A stretch of DNA of 64,000 nt, taken from contig NZ_PTJA01000002.1 in the NCBI RefSeq assembly GCF_002934545.1, positions 462,486-526,485 of the forward strand. Direction: 5' to 3'. Each line of letters begins with the position of its first letter. Position 1 is the first letter of the stretch. Source of the stretch: Lacrimispora xylanisolvens (lineage in GTDB: Bacteria > Bacillota > Clostridia > Lachnospirales > Lachnospiraceae). The notes below the pieces were generated by a model. That model was not told the DNA's origin. It ran no database searches and saw only the letters and a list, made by a program, of their open reading frames with translations. Position numbers and translations under genes: made by a program. Shown in pieces: positions 28,214-37,812 of the stretch.

Positions 28214-29095
28214 TCACACTTTATCGGTTGTCTTCTCACCGAACAGGCCGGTAGGCTTGATCAGGAGAATCATGATTAACAGAACAAAGGTAAATGCGTC
28301 GCTGAACGTGGAATAACCCATGGCAACCAGAGCTGTTTCCCCAAGTCCCAGGATAAATCCGCCGATTACAGCGCCGGGAATGCTTCCAATACCTCCGAAA
28401 ACTGCTGCTACGAAACATTTCAGACCAGGTAAAGAGCCGGAGAATGGAAAAACGGTCATACGGTCTGTAAAATACAGGATTGAGCCTACAGCAGCTAAAA
28501 GAGAACCGATGGCAAATGTAAAGGTGATAACGCGGTTGATCTTGATTCCCATTAAGGAAGCAGTATCGTAATCCTTGGAAACGGCACGCATTGCCATTCC
28601 GATTTTTGTTTTATTAATGAGAACGATCAGGGCGTATACAATGATTAAAGTAAGTACTGGTGTGAGAAATGTTACGAAAGATGCGGAAAGGCCGCCGATT
28701 TTAAAGATCTTCTTTAAAAACGGAATTTCCGGATAGCCCTTTGGCAGTGCCGTAAATAAGTAAGTAGCCAGGTTCTGCAGCAGGTAGGAAACACCGATTG
28801 CAGAAATCATAACGGACATTCTTGGTGCGGTACGTAAAGGACGGTATGCCACCCGCTCAATGGAAACACCTAAAAAGACGGTGATGAGTAAGACGATGGG
28901 AATGGCGATATACCATGGAAACGTTGCCATTGCGAAAATCATAAAATAGCCTGCCATCATAAAGATGTCACCGTGTGCGAAATTGATGAGCCGCAGGATG
29001 CCGTAAACCAGTGTGTAACCAATGGCAATCAGTGCGTAAGCACCGCCTAAGGAGATACCGGTCAGGCACTGCTGTAAGAAGGTTGAAAGACTCAT
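28214..29095 (-). CDS. livH: Branched-chain amino-acid ABC transporter permease LivH
   Basis: Permease of 293 residues with the LivH signature GGAYALIAIGYTLVYGILRL followed by INFAHGDIFMMAGY. FGGIGSIPGAVIGGFILGLG lies near the C-terminus. It forms the channel with LivM, whose gene starts 10 bp after its stop. Confidence 0.94.
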   Translation of the reverse strand: MSLSTFLQQCLTGISLGGAYALIAIGYTLVYGILRLINFAHGDIFMMAGYFMIFAMATFPWYIAIPIVLLITVFLGVSIERVAYRPLRTAPRMSVMISAIGVSYLLQNLATYLFTALPKGYPEIPFLKKIFKIGGLSASFVTFLTPVLTLIIVYALIVLINKTKIGMAMRAVSKDYDTASLMGIKINRVITFTFAIGSLLAAVGSILYFTDRMTVFPFSGSLPGLKCFVAAVFGGIGSIPGAVIGGFILGLGETALVAMGYSTFSDAFTFVLLIMILLIKPTGLFGEKTTDKV

Positions 29096-29158
29096 GTGGC
29101 AAAATGCCTCCTATCTGTTTAGTATGGAATATGCATAAAATCAGCCTCCAAATGGAAC

Positions 29159-29186
29159 GAGTGGGGAAAGAAATACGTCCCCACTC
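29159..29186 (-). other. Hairpin between binding-protein and livH genes
   Basis: GAGTGGGGA (29159-29167) pairs with TCCCCACTC (29178-29186). No long T-run follows on the minus strand, so it probably lets partial read-through or stabilises the binding-protein mRNA. Confidence 0.7.
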
Positions 29187-29221
29187 ATCCGTTCGTGACT
29201 GCTTTGTCGCGGTATGTGCGT

Positions 29222-30400
29222 TTATTTTACTGTAGTTGTTGTTAAGAATTTAAACTTGCCGTCTTCAACGGTCTTGATAAATGCCATATCTTTCTTTGCG
29301 TCGCCGTTTTCATCGAAGGAAATGTTTCCAGTGACACCGTCTATGGTAACACCTTTTAATGCATCGCGGATTGCGGTGCCATCTGTGGAGCCTGCAGTTT
29401 CAATTGCTTTAAGTGCGCAAAGGTAAGCGTCATAACCAAGAGCTGATACGGCAGGAATGATTTCGTCCTGTTTCTGCTCCTTTAAGTATGTCTTGAATCC
29501 GGAGATGAAAGAAGCAGCTTCATCGTTAGCCGGTTCTGCCTCATCAAAGAAAGTGGAAAGTACGATGCCATTTGCAGAATCGCCTGCATTTTCAATGATG
29601 GTTGAGTTCTCCCATGTATCACCTGCGGCAATGGTTGCGGTAATACCAAGCTCGCGGGCCTGCTTAATAATAAGCGGAGCCGATGTAATGGAAGATGGTG
29701 CAAAGATGATGTCAGGGTTCTGTGCCTTGATATTGGTTAAAATTGCCTTGAAATCTGTCTGGTTGGTCTGGAACTGTTCTTCACTTACAATGGTTCCGCC
29801 AAGTTTTGTAAATGCTGTTTTAAAGAAAGAACCAAGTCCGGAGGAATAGTCGTCACCAAGCTGGGTGATAATGGCCGCTTTCTTCGCTCCGTTGTCATTG
29901 GCGTAGTTTGCCATAACAGTTCCCTGGAACGGATCTAAGAAGCATACACGGAAATAGAAATCGTTGCCCTGAGTAACCTGAGGATTGGTACAGGAAGCTC
30001 CGATTGCAGGAATCTTTGCATCTGCGAAAATCTGTCCGGCTGCAATGGATACACCGGAACCATAACTGCCCAGTACAACGGATACTTTTTCGCTGACAAG
30101 CTTCTGCGCTGCGTTTACGGCTTCTGTCTTATCAGATTTATTATCAACCTCCACTAATTTAACCTTATATTCCTCTCCGCCGATCTTTACAGTTGGATGA
30201 GTCTGGTTTGCATAACGCATACCTAATACTTCCTGCATACCGCCGCCGCCGTTCTCTCCGGTGGTTGGTTCAAAAACTCCGATCTTGATTATCTTCTCAC
30301 CGTTATCCTTTGCAGACTGGGGACTGGAACTGCATCCGGCGATTACACTGGCGCTTAAGCATGCAGCCATAGTCAGTGCAAATACTTTTTTCAATTTCAT
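29222..30400 (-). CDS. livJ: Branched-chain amino-acid binding lipoprotein
   Basis: Periplasmic-binding-type lipoprotein of 392 residues from the ATG at 30400 (AAAAGGAGG upstream). Lipobox ASVIAGC. The mature part has KIGVFEPTTGENGGGG and VLGSYGSGVSIAAGQIFADA, typical Peripla_BP_6 features. It delivers ligand to LivHMGF encoded downstream. Ligand specificity is inferred from the operon only. Confidence 0.92.
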   Translation of the reverse strand: MKLKKVFALTMAACLSASVIAGCSSSPQSAKDNGEKIIKIGVFEPTTGENGGGGMQEVLGMRYANQTHPTVKIGGEEYKVKLVEVDNKSDKTEAVNAAQKLVSEKVSVVLGSYGSGVSIAAGQIFADAKIPAIGASCTNPQVTQGNDFYFRVCFLDPFQGTVMANYANDNGAKKAAIITQLGDDYSSGLGSFFKTAFTKLGGTIVSEEQFQTNQTDFKAILTNIKAQNPDIIFAPSSITSAPLIIKQARELGITATIAAGDTWENSTIIENAGDSANGIVLSTFFDEAEPANDEAASFISGFKTYLKEQKQDEIIPAVSALGYDAYLCALKAIETAGSTDGTAIRDALKGVTIDGVTGNISFDENGDAKKDMAFIKTVEDGKFKFLTTTTVK

Positions 30401-30470
30401 AATTTTATCCTCCTTTTTGTGTATCTCATGCGAGAACAAGTGTCCTCCGTGTAGACACACGTTGCATTAT

Positions 30471-30498
30471 ATTATAGCAGAAGATGAGAAAAGTGCAA
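30471..30498 (-). promoter_or_regulatory. Promoter of the liv operon
   Basis: On the minus strand TTGCAC, a 16-bp spacer and TATAAT (30476-30471). Predicted start near 30464, about 65 bp before the lipoprotein ATG. Confidence 0.8.
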
Positions 30499-30653
30499 GA
30501 AAAAAATGAAAGAAAATAATAATATAAAGTAAATTCTTATTTTCAGAATGAAAATGAAGCATTGTTTTTGAAGAGGGGCTTAAAACCGTTGGTGGATTTA
30601 TGGAAATATTGGAGCATGCTGGTCCTGATGGGAAACGCTATTTCATAATGAGT

Positions 30654-30690
30654 AAAAAAAGAGCCCGCCTCTCAGTGAGAGAGTGCGGAC
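30654..30690 (-). terminator. Intrinsic terminator of pyrG
   Basis: On the minus strand GTCCGC pairs with GCGGGC (one G-U pair) around an inner CTCTC/GAGAG stem, followed by seven T. The wobble pair works only in the minus-strand RNA, which supports its direction. Confidence 0.85.
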
Positions 30691-30713
30691 CCCATATTAA
30701 AAATGAATACATT

Positions 30714-32315
30714 CTACCTATGATTAACAGCAGCGCGGATGAATTCCCTGAACAGGGGGTGAGGCCTGTTGGGTCTGGACTTCAGTTCCGGGTGTCCCTG
30801 GGTTGCGATAAACCAGGGGTGTTCCGGAATTTCTATCATTTCCACGATACGTCCATCTGGTGAGATACCGGATAATTTCATACCTGCTTTAATTAAATCA
30901 TCACGGTAATCGTTATTTACCTCATATCTGTGTCTGTGACGTTCATGAATCAGCTCCTCTCCATAAACTTCAAAGGACTTGGATGACTTGTCCAGGACGC
31001 ATGGATAGGATCCAAGGCGGAGAGTTCCGCCGATATCTTCAATCCCGTTCTGGTCAGGCATTAAATGAATGACCGGATGAGTGGTGGTTTCATCAAGCTC
31101 TACGGAATGGGCGTCACTGAAACCGACTACGTGGCGGGCGAACTCCACGATTGCCATCTGCATACCGAGGCAGAGACCTAGGAACGGAATGTTGTTTTCT
31201 CTTGCATAACGGATTGTGGATATCTTGCCTTCGATTCCGCGGCTTCCAAAACCTCCGGGAACCAGAATTCCGTCTACGTCACCGAAGTATTCGGAAGCGT
31301 TCTCGTCGGTAACAAGCTCTGAATCCACCCACTTAATATGAACGTCTGCGCGGCTTTCGACTCCGCCGTGCTTTAAAGCTTCCACTACGGAAATATAAGC
31401 GTCGTGAAGCTGGATGTATTTTCCTACAAGAGCTACGGTCACTTCATGCTCTGGATGCTTCCAGTTGTCGATCATCGCAGCCCAATCCTTTAAATCGGGT
31501 TCCGGGCATGGTAAATGTAAGCTCTCGCATGCAACCTGAGCCAGGTGTTCTTCTTCCATTACAAGAGGGAGTTCATATAATACTTCCACGTCCAGGTTTT
31601 GTATTACGTGTGTCTTGGGAACATTACAGAATTGTGCGATTTTGCTGCGGATTCCGTCATCAAGGGGCAGTTCGGAACGGCATACGATGATGTCGGGCTG
31701 GATACCCATTCCCTGTAAATCTTTTACACTGGCCTGGGTTGGTTTTGTTTTCAGTTCGCCGGAAACTTTCAGATATGGAACCAGGGTCACGTGGATTAAA
31801 ATCGCATTTTCGTGGCCTACTTCGTGTTGGAATTGTCGGATCGCCTCTAAGAAAGGCTGGCTTTCGATGTCACCTACCGTTCCGCCTACTTCTATAATAG
31901 CTATCTCAGTATCGGAGGAATTGTGGTTGCGGTGAAAACGGCTCTTTATTTCGTCGGTAATGTGAGGGATAACCTGTACGGTGCCTCCCCCGAAATCCCC
32001 GCGCCGTTCACGGGTCAGTACGTTCCAATAAACTTTACCAGTGGTAACATTGGAATTCTTTGTTAAGCTTTCGTCGATAAAACGCTCATAATGACCAAGG
32101 TCAAGGTCTGTCTCTGCGCCGTCCTCTGTAACGAAGACTTCTCCATGCTGAACCGGATTCATAGTACCTGGATCAATGTTGATGTAAGGATCGAATTTTT
32201 GCATTGTTACTTTGTAGCCTCTGGCTTTCAACAATCGTCCAAGCGATGCTGCGGTAATACCTTTGCCAAGTCCGGAAACAACGCCTCCGGTGACAAATAC
32301 GTATTTCACTGACAT
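30714..32315 (-). CDS. pyrG: CTP synthase
   Basis: Makes CTP from UTP with glutamine; 533 residues, the family length. The N-terminal synthetase domain begins [20 protein letters not shown]. The C-terminal glutamine amidotransferase has the nucleophile motif [15 protein letters not shown] and the catalytic pair in [10 protein letters not shown]. Single-gene unit; AGGAGG lies upstream of the ATG. Confidence 0.97.
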   Translation of the reverse strand: MSVKYVFVTGGVVSGLGKGITAASLGRLLKARGYKVTMQKFDPYINIDPGTMNPVQHGEVFVTEDGAETDLDLGHYERFIDESLTKNSNVTTGKVYWNVLTRERRGDFGGGTVQVIPHITDEIKSRFHRNHNSSDTEIAIIEVGGTVGDIESQPFLEAIRQFQHEVGHENAILIHVTLVPYLKVSGELKTKPTQASVKDLQGMGIQPDIIVCRSELPLDDGIRSKIAQFCNVPKTHVIQNLDVEVLYELPLVMEEEHLAQVACESLHLPCPEPDLKDWAAMIDNWKHPEHEVTVALVGKYIQLHDAYISVVEALKHGGVESRADVHIKWVDSELVTDENASEYFGDVDGILVPGGFGSRGIEGKISTIRYARENNIPFLGLCLGMQMAIVEFARHVVGFSDAHSVELDETTTHPVIHLMPDQNGIEDIGGTLRLGSYPCVLDKSSKSFEVYGEELIHERHRHRYEVNNDYRDDLIKAGMKLSGISPDGRIVEMIEIPEHPWFIATQGHPELKSRPNRPHPLFREFIRAAVNHR

Positions 32316-32518
32316 AACAGTGTAACCTCCTTCTGTGATGGTATGGGGATAATTTCAAAAAAAGTATTATACGTCTTTTTTAATAAAAAATCTAGTGGTA
32401 AATTAAAAAAACTAAGATAATTAAGTGGAAACATTTACTATGAATATTATGTCCTGAAATGGTCAAAGAAATCATCTCAGAGGTTAATAAAAATTTGTCC
32501 AGATATTAATGTTCCTTA

Positions 32519-32546
32519 TTGACAAGCGAAAAAATAATGATATACT
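32519..32546 (+). promoter_or_regulatory. Promoter of the BMP-type nucleoside transporter operon
   Basis: TTGACA (32519-32524), a 16-bp spacer and TATACT (32541-32546). Transcription would begin near 32553, upstream of the terminator-like leader hairpin. Confidence 0.8.
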
Positions 32547-32584
32547 AATAAATGTATTTTTACATTAAATAAGGGTATGACAAT

Positions 32585-32624
32585 TGCGTCAGGTGAGCCA
32601 TTGGTCCTTCCTGACGCATTTTTT
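32585..32624 (+). terminator. Leader terminator/attenuator before the BMP-family gene
   Basis: TGCGTCAGG (32585-32593) pairs perfectly with CCTGACGCA (32610-32618) and is followed by six T, 35 bp before the start codon and downstream of the promoter. It must be bypassed for expression, so regulated read-through is likely. It does not match the purine-riboswitch core as far as can be judged by eye. Confidence 0.8.
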
Positions 32625-32659
32625 CATGGTCCCAGCTGATGTTTAAGGAGGAAAAGTCT

Positions 32660-33937
32660 ATGAAATTGAGGAAAATGATCGGCCTTGCACTTGTAAGTGT
32701 AATGGCACTGTCCCTGTCAGCGTGCGGAAGCTCCGCTCCGAAAGCAACTACTGCAGCAGAGAAAACAGAGACACAGGCTTCAGAAGCTGCCAAGACAGAG
32801 TCAAAAGCTGAAACCACAGAAGCTGCTGCCAAAGGTGGAATTGCCAAAGAAGATTTAAAAGTTGGATTTATCTATGTTGGTGATGAGAATGAGGGTTATA
32901 CGGCAGCTCATTACAAGGGAGCCATGGAAATGAAAAAGGCTCTTGGTTTATCAGACGATCAGATCATTATTAAATGGAATGTACCGGAAGATGAGACCTG
33001 TAAGGACGCAGCCATGGATCTTGCTGATCAGGGCTGTAACATCATTTTCGCCAACAGTTTCGGACATGAATCCTATATGCTGGAAGCTGCAAAAGAGTAT
33101 CCAGACGTACAGTTCTGTCATGCAACCGGTTATCAGGCTGCAACAAGCGGACTGAGCAACATGCACAACTACTTTACAAATGTTTACGAATCACGTTATG
33201 TATCCGGTGTTGTTGCAGGTCTTAAGTTAAACAAGATGGTAGAAGACGGCAAAGTAAATAAGGATGCAGTAAAAGTTGGTTATGTAGGCGCTTATCCTTA
33301 CGCAGAGGTAATCAGTGGCTATACTTCTTTCTTCTTAGGTGTTCGTTCCGTATGTCCGGAAGCAACCATGGAAGTTAAGTATACAAACAGCTGGGCAAGC
33401 TTCGATCTTGAGAAGGAAGCAGCAGATGCCCTTATCTCAGACGGCTGCGTATTAATCAGCCAGCATGCTGATACAACCGGTGCTCCTACTGCATGTGAGG
33501 CAGCAGGCGTTCCCATCGTTGGATATAACATTTCCATGATCGCAACTGCTCCTAAGACAGCACTTACTTCTGCATCCATTGACTGGGGCCCATATGTAAC
33601 CTACGCAGTACAGAGTGTCATTGACGGCAAGGCCATTGAGACTGACTGGTGCCAGGGATACAAAGAGGGAGCAAACTCCATTACAGAACTGAACAAAGAT
33701 GCTGTAGCTCCTGGAACAGAGGAGAAGGTAAAAGAAGTGGAAGATGCCATCAAGGCAGGAACTCTTCATGTATTTGATACCTCTACCTTCACTGTAGGCG
33801 GTAAGAAACTGGAGACCTATAAAAAAGACGGAAGCGATGTTGAGTATATTGAAGATGGTTATTTCCATGAATCTGAGCACGGATCCGCACCGGCATTTGA
33901 TATTTTAATTGATGGCATTACTACCATCGATAAATAA
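32660..33937 (+). CDS. BMP-family nucleoside-binding lipoprotein
   Basis: Basic-membrane-protein (BmpA/TmpC/PnrA) family binding protein, 425 residues from the ATG at 32660 (AAGGAGG upstream). Lipobox LSLSACG, then an Ala/Thr/Glu-rich linker of about 45 residues. The domain starts LKVGFIYVGDENEGYTAAHY and includes GHESYMLEAAKEYPDVQF. Members bind purine nucleosides or related ligands and feed RbsA-like ATPases with two permeases, exactly the genes that follow. Confidence 0.92.
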   Translation: MKLRKMIGLALVSVMALSLSACGSSAPKATTAAEKTETQASEAAKTESKAETTEAAAKGGIAKEDLKVGFIYVGDENEGYTAAHYKGAMEMKKALGLSDDQIIIKWNVPEDETCKDAAMDLADQGCNIIFANSFGHESYMLEAAKEYPDVQFCHATGYQAATSGLSNMHNYFTNVYESRYVSGVVAGLKLNKMVEDGKVNKDAVKVGYVGAYPYAEVISGYTSFFLGVRSVCPEATMEVKYTNSWASFDLEKEAADALISDGCVLISQHADTTGAPTACEAAGVPIVGYNISMIATAPKTALTSASIDWGPYVTYAVQSVIDGKAIETDWCQGYKEGANSITELNKDAVAPGTEEKVKEVEDAIKAGTLHVFDTSTFTVGGKKLETYKKDGSDVEYIEDGYFHESEHGSAPAFDILIDGITTIDK

Positions 33938-33958
33938 GATTTCGCCGGAAATGAACAG

Positions 33959-33990
33959 AAAGCGGCGCCAGACTATCTGGCCCGCTTTTT
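33959..33990 (+). terminator. Hairpin with T-run after the binding-protein gene
   Basis: AAAGCGG pairs with CCGCTTT around an inner CCAGA/TCTGG stem, followed by TTTTT. It lies within the operon and would give more binding protein than transporter core. Confidence 0.85.
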
Positions 33991-34044
33991 GGGTTGTATG
34001 AGACAATGGAAAAATGAGGAAAAAATGAAACGGAGGTTAGCCGG

Positions 34045-35574
34045 GTGAACGAAAATAATGCCATTGAACTTAAAAATATCACAAAACGGTTTGGCCAGGT
34101 AGTTGCCAATGACAAAGTCTGCCTGTCATTAAAAAAAGGAGAGATTCTCTCAATTCTGGGTGAGAACGGAAGCGGAAAGACCACTCTCATGAATATGATT
34201 TCGGGTATTTACTATCCGGATGAGGGACAGATATTGATTCATGGGAAAGAGGTCACCATACGGTCGCCGAAAGACTCCTTTGATCTGGGAATTGGTATGA
34301 TTCATCAGCATTTCAAACTGGTGGATGTGCTTACTGCAGCAGATAACATCATTCTGGGACTGCCTGGAAAAGAGATTCTGGACCGGAAAGCAGTGAATGA
34401 CAAGATCAATGAACTGACCGGAAAATATGGATTTGATCTGGATCCAGACCAGAAAATCTACCGAATGTCCGTATCCCAGAAGCAGACAGTTGAAATCGTA
34501 AAGATGCTTTACCGCGGAGTTGATATTTTAATTCTTGATGAGCCGACCGCCGTTTTAACCCCTCAGGAAGCTGACCGTCTGTTTGCCGTTTTGCGCAATA
34601 TGAAAAAAGCAGGTCATTCCATTATTATCATTACACATAAACTCAACGAGGTTCTTTCCCTGTCAGACCGGGTGGCTGTTTTAAGAAAAGGACAATACAT
34701 CGGCACAATTGAGACGAAAGATGCAACAGAAGAATCCTTAACCGAGATGATGGTTGGAAAAAAAGTGAGCTTAAACATCGAACGTCCAGACCCTGTAAAC
34801 CCCAAAGAACGTCTCAATGTAAAGGGACTGACCTGTATCAGCAGGGAAGGGGTAAAGACGTTAAACAATGCCTCCTTTACTGCTAACAGCGGTGAAATCC
34901 TTGGAATCGCAGGCGTGGCAGGAAGCGGACAGAGAGAGCTTTTAGAAGCAATTGCAGGCCTGGTTCCTTCCGCAGAAGGTTCCATTTCCTATTATCCACC
35001 GGAGGGCGGGGAAAAGGAACTGACTTCCATGTCAGCTGCAGAAATTGCCAGAATCGGAGTCCGTTTATCCTTTGTTCCTGAGGACCGGCTGGGAATGGGA
35101 CTTGTAGGAGCCATGGATATGACAGATAATATGATGCTTCGAAGCTACCGGAAGGGCAGACCGTTTTTTGCTGACAGAAAAGCACCAAAGGGTCTTGCCG
35201 AGCGTCTGATTGCCGAGCTTGAGATTGCTACTCCCGGAACGTCTGTACCCGTGCGGAAGCTTTCCGGTGGTAACGTTCAGAAGGTTTTGGTAGGAAGAGA
35301 AATCTCTCTGGCTCCGGCAGTTATGCTGGTTGCTTACCCCGTACGCGGACTTGATATTCACTCCTCTTACACCATTTATCATCTTCTCAATGAGCAGAAA
35401 AAGCAGGGAACTGCGGTTGTCTGTGTAGGAGAGGATCTTGACGTATTGATGGAGCTTTGTGACAGAATTCTGGTTATGTGCGGCGGAGAAATCAGCGGCA
35501 TTGTAGACGGAAGGACTGCCACAAAAGAAGAAATCGGAAAACTGATGATGAAGACAGGAGGAACACAAGCATGA
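34045..35574 (+). CDS. Nucleoside ABC transporter ATPase (RbsA/YufO-like)
   Basis: Double-domain ATPase of 509 residues. The first domain has GENGSGKTTLMNM and LILDEPTAVLTP, with an unusual signature region MSVSQKQTVEIVK. The second has a degenerate Walker A (GVAGSGQRELLEAI) and signature LSGGNVQKVLVGREI, as normal for this class. GTG start at 34045 with CGGAGG upstream. It overlaps the next permease gene by 4 bp (ATGA). Confidence 0.92.
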   Translation: MNENNAIELKNITKRFGQVVANDKVCLSLKKGEILSILGENGSGKTTLMNMISGIYYPDEGQILIHGKEVTIRSPKDSFDLGIGMIHQHFKLVDVLTAADNIILGLPGKEILDRKAVNDKINELTGKYGFDLDPDQKIYRMSVSQKQTVEIVKMLYRGVDILILDEPTAVLTPQEADRLFAVLRNMKKAGHSIIIITHKLNEVLSLSDRVAVLRKGQYIGTIETKDATEESLTEMMVGKKVSLNIERPDPVNPKERLNVKGLTCISREGVKTLNNASFTANSGEILGIAGVAGSGQRELLEAIAGLVPSAEGSISYYPPEGGEKELTSMSAAEIARIGVRLSFVPEDRLGMGLVGAMDMTDNMMLRSYRKGRPFFADRKAPKGLAERLIAELEIATPGTSVPVRKLSGGNVQKVLVGREISLAPAVMLVAYPVRGLDIHSSYTIYHLLNEQKKQGTAVVCVGEDLDVLMELCDRILVMCGGEISGIVDGRTATKEEIGKLMMKTGGTQA

Positions 35575-36674
35575 GTAAAGGAAGGGAACCGGTTTTTCAG
35601 ATGACAAAGCGGGAAGCCATAGAACCATGGAAGGCCTGGCTGATCCGTCTGATTGCCGTGGCACTGTCTCTGGTTGTCTGCGCAGGTGTTATTATCGCTC
35701 TGACAGGACTGAATCCGGTGGAGGTTTATAAAGGAATTTTTGATGGAGCAGTGGGAACGAAGCGACGTGCATGGATGACAATTCGTGATACGCTGGTACT
35801 TCTTTGTATTGCAGTTGGTATTACACCTGCATTTAAGATGAGGTTCTGGAATATCGGAGCAGAAGGACAGATACTCATCGGAGGCGTGACTTCTGCAGCT
35901 ATGATGATTTATTTGGGAAATACCCTTCCTCCTGTGATTTTATTTCCTTTAATGTTAGCAGGAAGCGCTCTGGCAGCCCTTGTGTGGGCAATCATTCCGG
36001 CATTTTTTAAGGCTTACTGGAATACCAACGAAACACTTTTCACCCTGATGATGAATTACGTTGCCATGCAGGTTGTCACCTTTGGAATCATTTTCTGGGA
36101 AAATCCCAAAGGCTCCAACTCTGTAGGAACCATAAATTCCGCGACAAAGGGAGGCTGGCTTCCCAAGCTGTTCGGTCTGGAATACGGCTGGAATCTGGTG
36201 ATTGTACTGGCTCTGACTGTGGCGATGTTTATTTATTTAAGATACAGCAAACAGGGGTATGAAATAGCGGTAGTGGGCGAAAGCGGCAACACTGCCAGAT
36301 ATGCCGGAATTAATGTAAAGAAGGTAATCTTGAGAACCATGGCGATTTCCGGTGCAGTCTGCGGAATTGCTGGCTTTATCATTGTAAGCGGAGCCAGCCA
36401 TACGATTTCCACCAGTACAGCAGGAGGCAGAGGCTTTACCGCCATTATCGTTTCTTGGATGAGTAAGTTTAATACCTTTGCCATGATTTTAGTATCCTTT
36501 TTCCTGGTTTTCATGCAAAAGGGTGCAGGTCAGATTGCTTCCCAGTTCAATTTAAACGAAAATGCCGCCGATGTAATTACCGGTATCATTCTCTTCTTCA
36601 TCCTGGGCTGTGAATTTTTCATTGATTATAAAGTAAGAATAAGAAGCGCAAAACAGGCTGGGTCAGAAGAATAG
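35571..36674 (+). CDS. Nucleoside ABC transporter permease 1 (YufP-like)
   Basis: BPD_transp_2 family permease, 367 residues. The ATG at 35571 is chosen for its ACAGGAGG site and ATGA overlap with the ATPase stop. NIGAEGQILIGGVTSAAMMI and NTNETLFTLMMNYVAMQV match the nucleoside permease family. About nine membrane segments. Confidence 0.92.
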   Translation: MSKGREPVFQMTKREAIEPWKAWLIRLIAVALSLVVCAGVIIALTGLNPVEVYKGIFDGAVGTKRRAWMTIRDTLVLLCIAVGITPAFKMRFWNIGAEGQILIGGVTSAAMMIYLGNTLPPVILFPLMLAGSALAALVWAIIPAFFKAYWNTNETLFTLMMNYVAMQVVTFGIIFWENPKGSNSVGTINSATKGGWLPKLFGLEYGWNLVIVLALTVAMFIYLRYSKQGYEIAVVGESGNTARYAGINVKKVILRTMAISGAVCGIAGFIIVSGASHTISTSTAGGRGFTAIIVSWMSKFNTFAMILVSFFLVFMQKGAGQIASQFNLNENAADVITGIILFFILGCEFFIDYKVRIRSAKQAGSEE

Positions 36675-36689
36675 GAAGGAGAAACGTTC

Positions 36690-37670
36690 ATGGGATTTTT
36701 GGTAATATTTATTCAAAAAGTCATTGGTCAGGGAATCGGAATCCTTTATGGAGCCCTGGGAGAAATTCTGACGGAAAAATCCGGTAACTTAAATCTTGGA
36801 ATTCCGGGCATGATGTATATGGGAGGAATTGCCGGACTGATCGGCGCCTTCCTTTATGAGAATAACACGGCACAGCCAAACGGTCTGGTTGGCGTTATTA
36901 TATCATTTTTATGTGCATTTTTATGCGCGGCACTGGGCGGTCTGATTTACAGTATTTTAACCATTACCCTTCGTGCAAATCAGAACGTAACCGGTCTTGC
37001 ACTGACCACGTTTGGTGTTGGCTTCGGTAACTTTTTCGGCGGTTCCTTATCAAAGCTTGCTGGCGGAGTTGGACAGATTTCCGTTGCAGCGACCGGAGCA
37101 GCATTTAAGACACCGGTACCGGGACTTTCCAAACTGGGTGTGATCGGTCAGGCGTTTTTCTCTTATGGCTTTTTAACCTATCTTGCCATTATTTTAGCGA
37201 TTTTACTTTCCTTTTTCTTAAACAAAACCAGAAAAGGACTGAATTTAAGAGCAGTAGGCGAAAGCCCATCTACTGCAGATGCAGCAGGAATTCATGTAAC
37301 GGCCTACCGGTATCTTGCTACCTGTATCGGAGGCGGTTTAAGCGGACTTGGCGGACTTTACTTCGTAATGGAATATTCCGGTGGTACCTGGACAAATAAT
37401 GGATTCGGAGACAGAGGCTGGCTTGCCATTGCTCTGGTTATTTTCGCTCTCTGGAAACCGGTAAATGCGATCTGGGGTTCCCTTCTGTTTGGCGGTCTTT
37501 ACATCCTTTATTTATACATTCCGGGACTCAGCCGCAGCACACAGGAAATCTTTAAAGCACTTCCTTATATAGTGACCATTGTGGTGTTGATTATAACAAG
37601 CCTTAGAAAGGAAAGAGAGCATCAGCCGCCTGCAAGTCTGGGGCGGGCTTATTTCCGGGAAGAACGTTAA
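36690..37670 (+). CDS. Nucleoside ABC transporter permease 2 (YufQ-like)
   Basis: Second permease, 326 residues, with LTEKSGNLNLGIPGMMYMGG near the N-terminus and NLRAVGESPSTADAAGIHVT, both family signatures. It completes the BMP-ATPase-permease-permease operon. No clear terminator follows. Confidence 0.92.
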   Translation: MGFLVIFIQKVIGQGIGILYGALGEILTEKSGNLNLGIPGMMYMGGIAGLIGAFLYENNTAQPNGLVGVIISFLCAFLCAALGGLIYSILTITLRANQNVTGLALTTFGVGFGNFFGGSLSKLAGGVGQISVAATGAAFKTPVPGLSKLGVIGQAFFSYGFLTYLAIILAILLSFFLNKTRKGLNLRAVGESPSTADAAGIHVTAYRYLATCIGGGLSGLGGLYFVMEYSGGTWTNNGFGDRGWLAIALVIFALWKPVNAIWGSLLFGGLYILYLYIPGLSRSTQEIFKALPYIVTIVVLIITSLRKEREHQPPASLGRAYFREER

Positions 37671-37732
37671 AAAATTTGAAAATGTGAATTCCATCCAGTC
37701 CGCGTGTTTATAAGTATTTAATAATTCTTTTC

Positions 37733-37761
37733 TTGATTTATGGGGAGAATGACAATATAAT
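37733..37761 (+). promoter_or_regulatory. Promoter of ftsH
   Basis: TTGATT (37733-37738), a 17-bp spacer and TATAAT (37756-37761), about 50 bp before the ftsH start. Confidence 0.78.
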
Positions 37762-37812
37762 GATAGAGGTATAGAATGGGTAGAAACTATCCGGATTGGA
37801 GAATTTACACAG

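Noticed and set aside
32547..32659. Purine, preQ1 or fluoride riboswitch in the BMP leader
   Set aside because: None of the conserved core sequences of these classes is visible; only a terminator stem is clear.
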